Source of the DNA: EX4484-2 sp964592095 | Lineage (GTDB): Archaea; Altiarchaeota; Altiarchaeia; IMC4; QMZM01 | DNA: 7,735 nucleotides | Assembly (NCBI GenBank): GCA_964592095.1 | Contig: CAZQER010000054.1 | Span: forward strand, 1 to 7,735 | Direction: 5' to 3' | Part shown: positions 5,739 through 7,735 of the stretch, one piece after another | How the letters are laid out: every line of letters starts with the position of its first letter | How positions within the stretch are numbered: the first letter of the stretch is position 1 | The notes under the pieces: generated by a model | Database searches by the model: none | The model's input: only the letters and a program-made list of their open reading frames with translations | What the model was told of the DNA's origin: nothing | Position numbers and translations under genes: made by a program

Positions 5739-6200
5739 CTACTCTACAACACCCCAGATTCTACCTGAACTTAGTAAAGGAGAGATATTAACCCTTGAAT
5801 CATTATATGCGATAGTAAGAAAAACCTCATAATTTGAGCCGGAAGGCAATTTATTAAGATTACCTATACTCAATGTTGTTGTAATATTCCCGGGTGTTAT
5901 ATTGAGATTATAATTGCTAGATATCAGGTTGTTACCTGTGCTTATATTTATCTGTGTCAATGTTATAGTTGCATCGATATTATTCTGAAGAACAATATTA
6001 AAGTTACCGTTTGATGTATACCTTGAATCATATGGAATAACACCCCAGAAACCACTGTGACCCGGTCTTACTGTACCAGTAGGGTTGAACAGACCCCACT
6101 CCCAGATTACAGCAAGCACTATCAAAACGATCAGAATAGCCCAACCATAGGTCATGAGAAATTCCAATGCAGCCTGACCTTTATTTGAATTTAATTTCAT
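5739..6200 (-). CDS. Type IV pilin-like protein with class III signal peptide
   Basis: A secreted, membrane-anchored or filament-forming protein of 153 residues. The N-terminus is MKLNSNKGQAALEFLMTYGW: a short basic leader, the prepilin peptidase cut expected between G8 and Q9, and the class III pattern with glutamate at +5 (E13). A hydrophobic helix follows to about residue 34. This is the form processed by archaeal EppA/FlaK-type peptidases. The remaining 120 residues look beta-rich and extracellular, with no cysteine and five N-glycosylation sequons (N85, N100, N105, N133, N138). It ends RIWGVVE. It stands alone: no assembly ATPase or platform protein is in the window. It could be a pilus subunit or a small surface protein using pilin-type export. 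A TATA box lies close upstream, suggesting a short-leader transcript of its own. Confidence 0.9.
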   Translation of the reverse strand: MKLNSNKGQAALEFLMTYGWAILIVLIVLAVIWEWGLFNPTGTVRPGHSGFWGVIPYDSRYTSNGNFNIVLQNNIDATITLTQINISTGNNLISSNYNLNITPGNITTTLSIGNLNKLPSGSNYEVFLTIAYNDSRVNISPLLSSGRIWGVVE

Positions 6201-6224
6201 TTATAAAAATATATTGTAGATAAC

Positions 6225-6234
6225 TATTTAAAAG
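6225..6234 (-). promoter_or_regulatory. TATA box for the pilin-like gene
   Basis: On the minus strand this reads CTTTTAAATA, centred about 29 bases before the ATG at 6200. A start about 25 bases downstream gives an almost leaderless mRNA, consistent with the lack of a Shine-Dalgarno motif. Two copies of a 10-bp repeat lie immediately upstream. Confidence 0.5.
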
Positions 6235-6256
6235 TAACGATTATTTTAACGATTAT
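6235..6256 (-). repeat. Direct repeat of TAACGATTAT upstream of the pilin promoter
   Basis: TAACGATTAT occurs at 6235-6244 and again at 6247-6256 (plus strand), start to start 12 bases apart, directly next to the TATA box. Position and spacing suit a regulator or BRE-like contact upstream of the core promoter. It is short and AT-rich, so chance cannot be excluded. Confidence 0.4.
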
Positions 6257-6283
6257 ATTATAAATTAAGCAATTTTGATTTAA

Positions 6284-7600
6284 TTATTCAATCTCGGACA
6301 TTACTGTATCAATCATTTCCTTCCCTGTGTTAATCAATTCATCTAATCTTTTGTAATTTTTTGCCTCTGCCGTTATCCTTATAAATGACTCTGTTCCAGA
6401 GGGTCTTATAAGAAACCACCCATCATCAAATAGTATCTTCAAGCCATCTGTATAATCGATACTATGTTCTGTATCATATTTCATATTTTTACATATATCC
6501 TTAAGCCTTTCCATTATACCTACTTTTTTATCTTCAACGCATGGAATCTTTATCCTTTTCATGGGATAATTGTTTATTTTATTTAAAATCTCATAGAATC
6601 TATTCTGCGATATCAGTTTAGCTGTTACTGCAGCGGTTAATACACCGTCAGGAAATAAATGAACCTCGGGAAATATAAATGAGCCAGACGGCTCTCCACC
6701 AAAATCTGCATTTTTCCTTTCAATAGCATTTGCCACTGCAACATCACCCACTGATGTTCTAACAACCTCTTTACATACCTCCTCTATTCTCATTGATGCA
6801 TCTACTGTTGTTACAACCCTGTTCTTTCCATACGCAAGTACTGCAAGAAATGAGTCCCATTCTATCAATTTTCCTTTATAATCTATCGCAGCTGATCTAT
6901 CTGCATCACCATCATGGACAATACCTATATCAACATCCAATTTTTTGACCATTTCACACACCTCTGAAAGATTTTCCTCTATAGGTTCTAACCCGTGTGG
7001 AAATTCCCCATTTACCTCGGTGTTTATGGAAACAACATTACAACCCATTTCATCTAAAAGTTTTGGTGTTATAACCGATCCAGCACCATTTGCACAATCA
7101 ATAAGTACGGAAACCTCGTTATCTACCTTCCCTACCTTTTTTAGTATTCTCTTCTTGTGTTTTTTTGTGTAATCCTCTCTTCTGATGTTATTCTTGACTG
7201 GATTAATCCTATTGAACCTCCCTTTATGGAAGATTTCTTCAACACATTTCTCCTCCTCTGGTGAATACACCCTCCCATTATGCCAGAACTTGAATCCGTT
7301 ATATTCTGGCGGATTGTGAGATGCTGTAATAACAACACCAGTTCCATATTCCTCAGAAGCCATTGCAACTGTTGGTGTTGTAGCAATTCCCAAATCAATT
7401 ATTCTCTTCCCTGTGATACTCAAACCCGATATGAATTCATCCTTGAGTTTCGGAGAGGTTTTTCTTGTATCTATACCAATAACAATCTCAGAATCCTTGG
7501 AGTATGTTCCGAGAGCCATTGCTATATTAACTACAAATTCTCTCGGCATATCATCTACCTTCATTCTTATTCCTGATGTTCCAAATAGACATCTACTCAT
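6284..7600 (-). CDS. glmM: Phosphoglucosamine mutase / phosphomannomutase family enzyme
   Basis: Alpha-D-phosphohexomutase that moves phosphate between C6 and C1 of a sugar, giving the sugar 1-phosphates used for UDP-GlcNAc or GDP-mannose and so for surface glycans. The 438 residues are of normal family length. All four active-site loops are present: TASHNPP (92-98) with phosphoserine S94, magnesium loop DGDADR (230-235), sugar-binding GEPSG (302-306) and phosphate-binding RPSGTE (399-404). The N-terminus MSRCLFGTSGIR is typical of the GlmM-like branch and fixes the start at 7600. Archaeal members can act on glucosamine, glucose or mannose phosphates, so the exact substrate is inferred. An upstream minus-strand frame ends 8 bases inside this gene (ATGAGTAG), suggesting operon coupling. 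Glycan precursors would suit the sequon-rich pilin-like protein next door, but the link is speculative. Confidence 0.93.
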   Translation of the reverse strand: MSRCLFGTSGIRMKVDDMPREFVVNIAMALGTYSKDSEIVIGIDTRKTSPKLKDEFISGLSITGKRIIDLGIATTPTVAMASEEYGTGVVITASHNPPEYNGFKFWHNGRVYSPEEEKCVEEIFHKGRFNRINPVKNNIRREDYTKKHKKRILKKVGKVDNEVSVLIDCANGAGSVITPKLLDEMGCNVVSINTEVNGEFPHGLEPIEENLSEVCEMVKKLDVDIGIVHDGDADRSAAIDYKGKLIEWDSFLAVLAYGKNRVVTTVDASMRIEEVCKEVVRTSVGDVAVANAIERKNADFGGEPSGSFIFPEVHLFPDGVLTAAVTAKLISQNRFYEILNKINNYPMKRIKIPCVEDKKVGIMERLKDICKNMKYDTEHSIDYTDGLKILFDDGWFLIRPSGTESFIRITAEAKNYKRLDELINTGKEMIDTVMSEIE

Positions 7601-7670
7601 TTTCTATCGAGATTTTAACCCTGTCTTTACCAAACTCAGCATAAACATCATTATAGTTTCTTCTCAACAT
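7593..7670 (-). other. Short open frame overlapping the glmM start; possible frameshifted tail of the upstream gene
   Basis: This frame has an ATG at 7670 and reads MLRRNYNDVYAEFGKDR, then a short beta-like end (VKISIENE), with its TAG at 7595-7593 inside the first codons of glmM. It is open back to 7715 without a stop. The composition from NYNDV on looks like real protein, and the ATGAGTAG junction with glmM is a common operon arrangement. A separate 25-residue gene is unlikely. The better explanation is the displaced C-terminus of the gene ending at 7651, which would read VEKNYNDVYAEFG after loss of one A. Confidence 0.35.
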
Positions 7671-7735
7671 AATCAACCAGCTCCTCCTCAAACCCCTGGG
7701 ATTTAACAATATCCCTCAAAACATTCGGGTCTTCA
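7651..7735 (-). CDS. C-terminal end of an unidentified gene upstream of glmM (partial)
   Basis: From the right edge, the frame ending with TAA at 7653-7651 encodes 27 residues, starting EDPNVLRDIVKSQGF and then acidic, ending DYVEKKL. It is protein-like, helical and charged, with no membrane segment. It is too short to identify. A one-base change in the run of A residues near 7656-7662 would carry it past the stop into the frame described at 7593-7670, so this may be either the true end or a frameshift. It lies 50 bases upstream of glmM on the same strand and is probably in the same operon. Confidence 0.5.
   Translation of the reverse strand, partial: EDPNVLRDIVKSQGFEEELVDYVEKKL

Noticed and set aside
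5454..5768. Plus-strand open frame over the winged-helix gene and its leader
   Set aside because: It is opposite a clear DNA-binding protein gene, lacks a ribosome binding site and shows no protein-like pattern.
1..7735. CRISPR array, insertion sequence, integrase or tRNA-associated attachment site
   Set aside because: No spaced repeats of CRISPR length, no transposase or integrase motif and no tRNA gene were seen on either strand.

Overview
The window reads as a piece of an AT-rich archaeal chromosome. The archaeal evidence is a threonyl-tRNA synthetase with the archaea-only N-terminal editing domain, a prefoldin alpha subunit next to an archaeal-type FtsY, and a pilin-like protein with a class III signal peptide. 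Arginine is written mostly with AGA/AGG and isoleucine often with ATA, and TATA-like boxes sit close to start codons. The lineage (Euryarchaeota in the wide sense, or DPANN) cannot be settled from this sequence. No tRNA or rRNA gene, CRISPR array, insertion sequence or origin was seen.

Left part, plus strand. The window opens in the last 31 codons of a protein ending in a membrane helix. It is followed by what looks like a decayed acylphosphatase gene, readable only by changing frame several times. Next comes thrS, whose real start is at 433, 32 codons inside the longest open frame. After a TATA-like element begins a tight operon: an unidentified 96-residue protein, rpiA (ATGA overlap), pfdA (8-nt overlap) and ftsY (9-nt gap). 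This operon joins pentose phosphate metabolism, co-translational folding and SRP-dependent membrane targeting. A T6 tract just after ftsY may end it.

Right part, minus strand, convergent with the first. In transcription order: the end of an unidentified gene that may carry a frameshift; an alpha-D-phosphohexomutase (GlmM-like) that makes sugar phosphates for surface polymers; a secreted type IV pilin-like protein; a coiled-coil plus winged-helix DNA-binding protein; a GC-rich hairpin; and a small three-helix membrane protein whose end overlaps ftsY by 6 bp. The regulator's leader carries three TCATGA palindromes 20-21 bp apart, so it probably regulates itself.

Most of the window is ordinary archaeal housekeeping. 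The points most worth following are the acylphosphatase remnant, the phased palindromes before the winged-helix gene, the GC-rich hairpin at 5046-5078, and the possible frameshift at the right edge.
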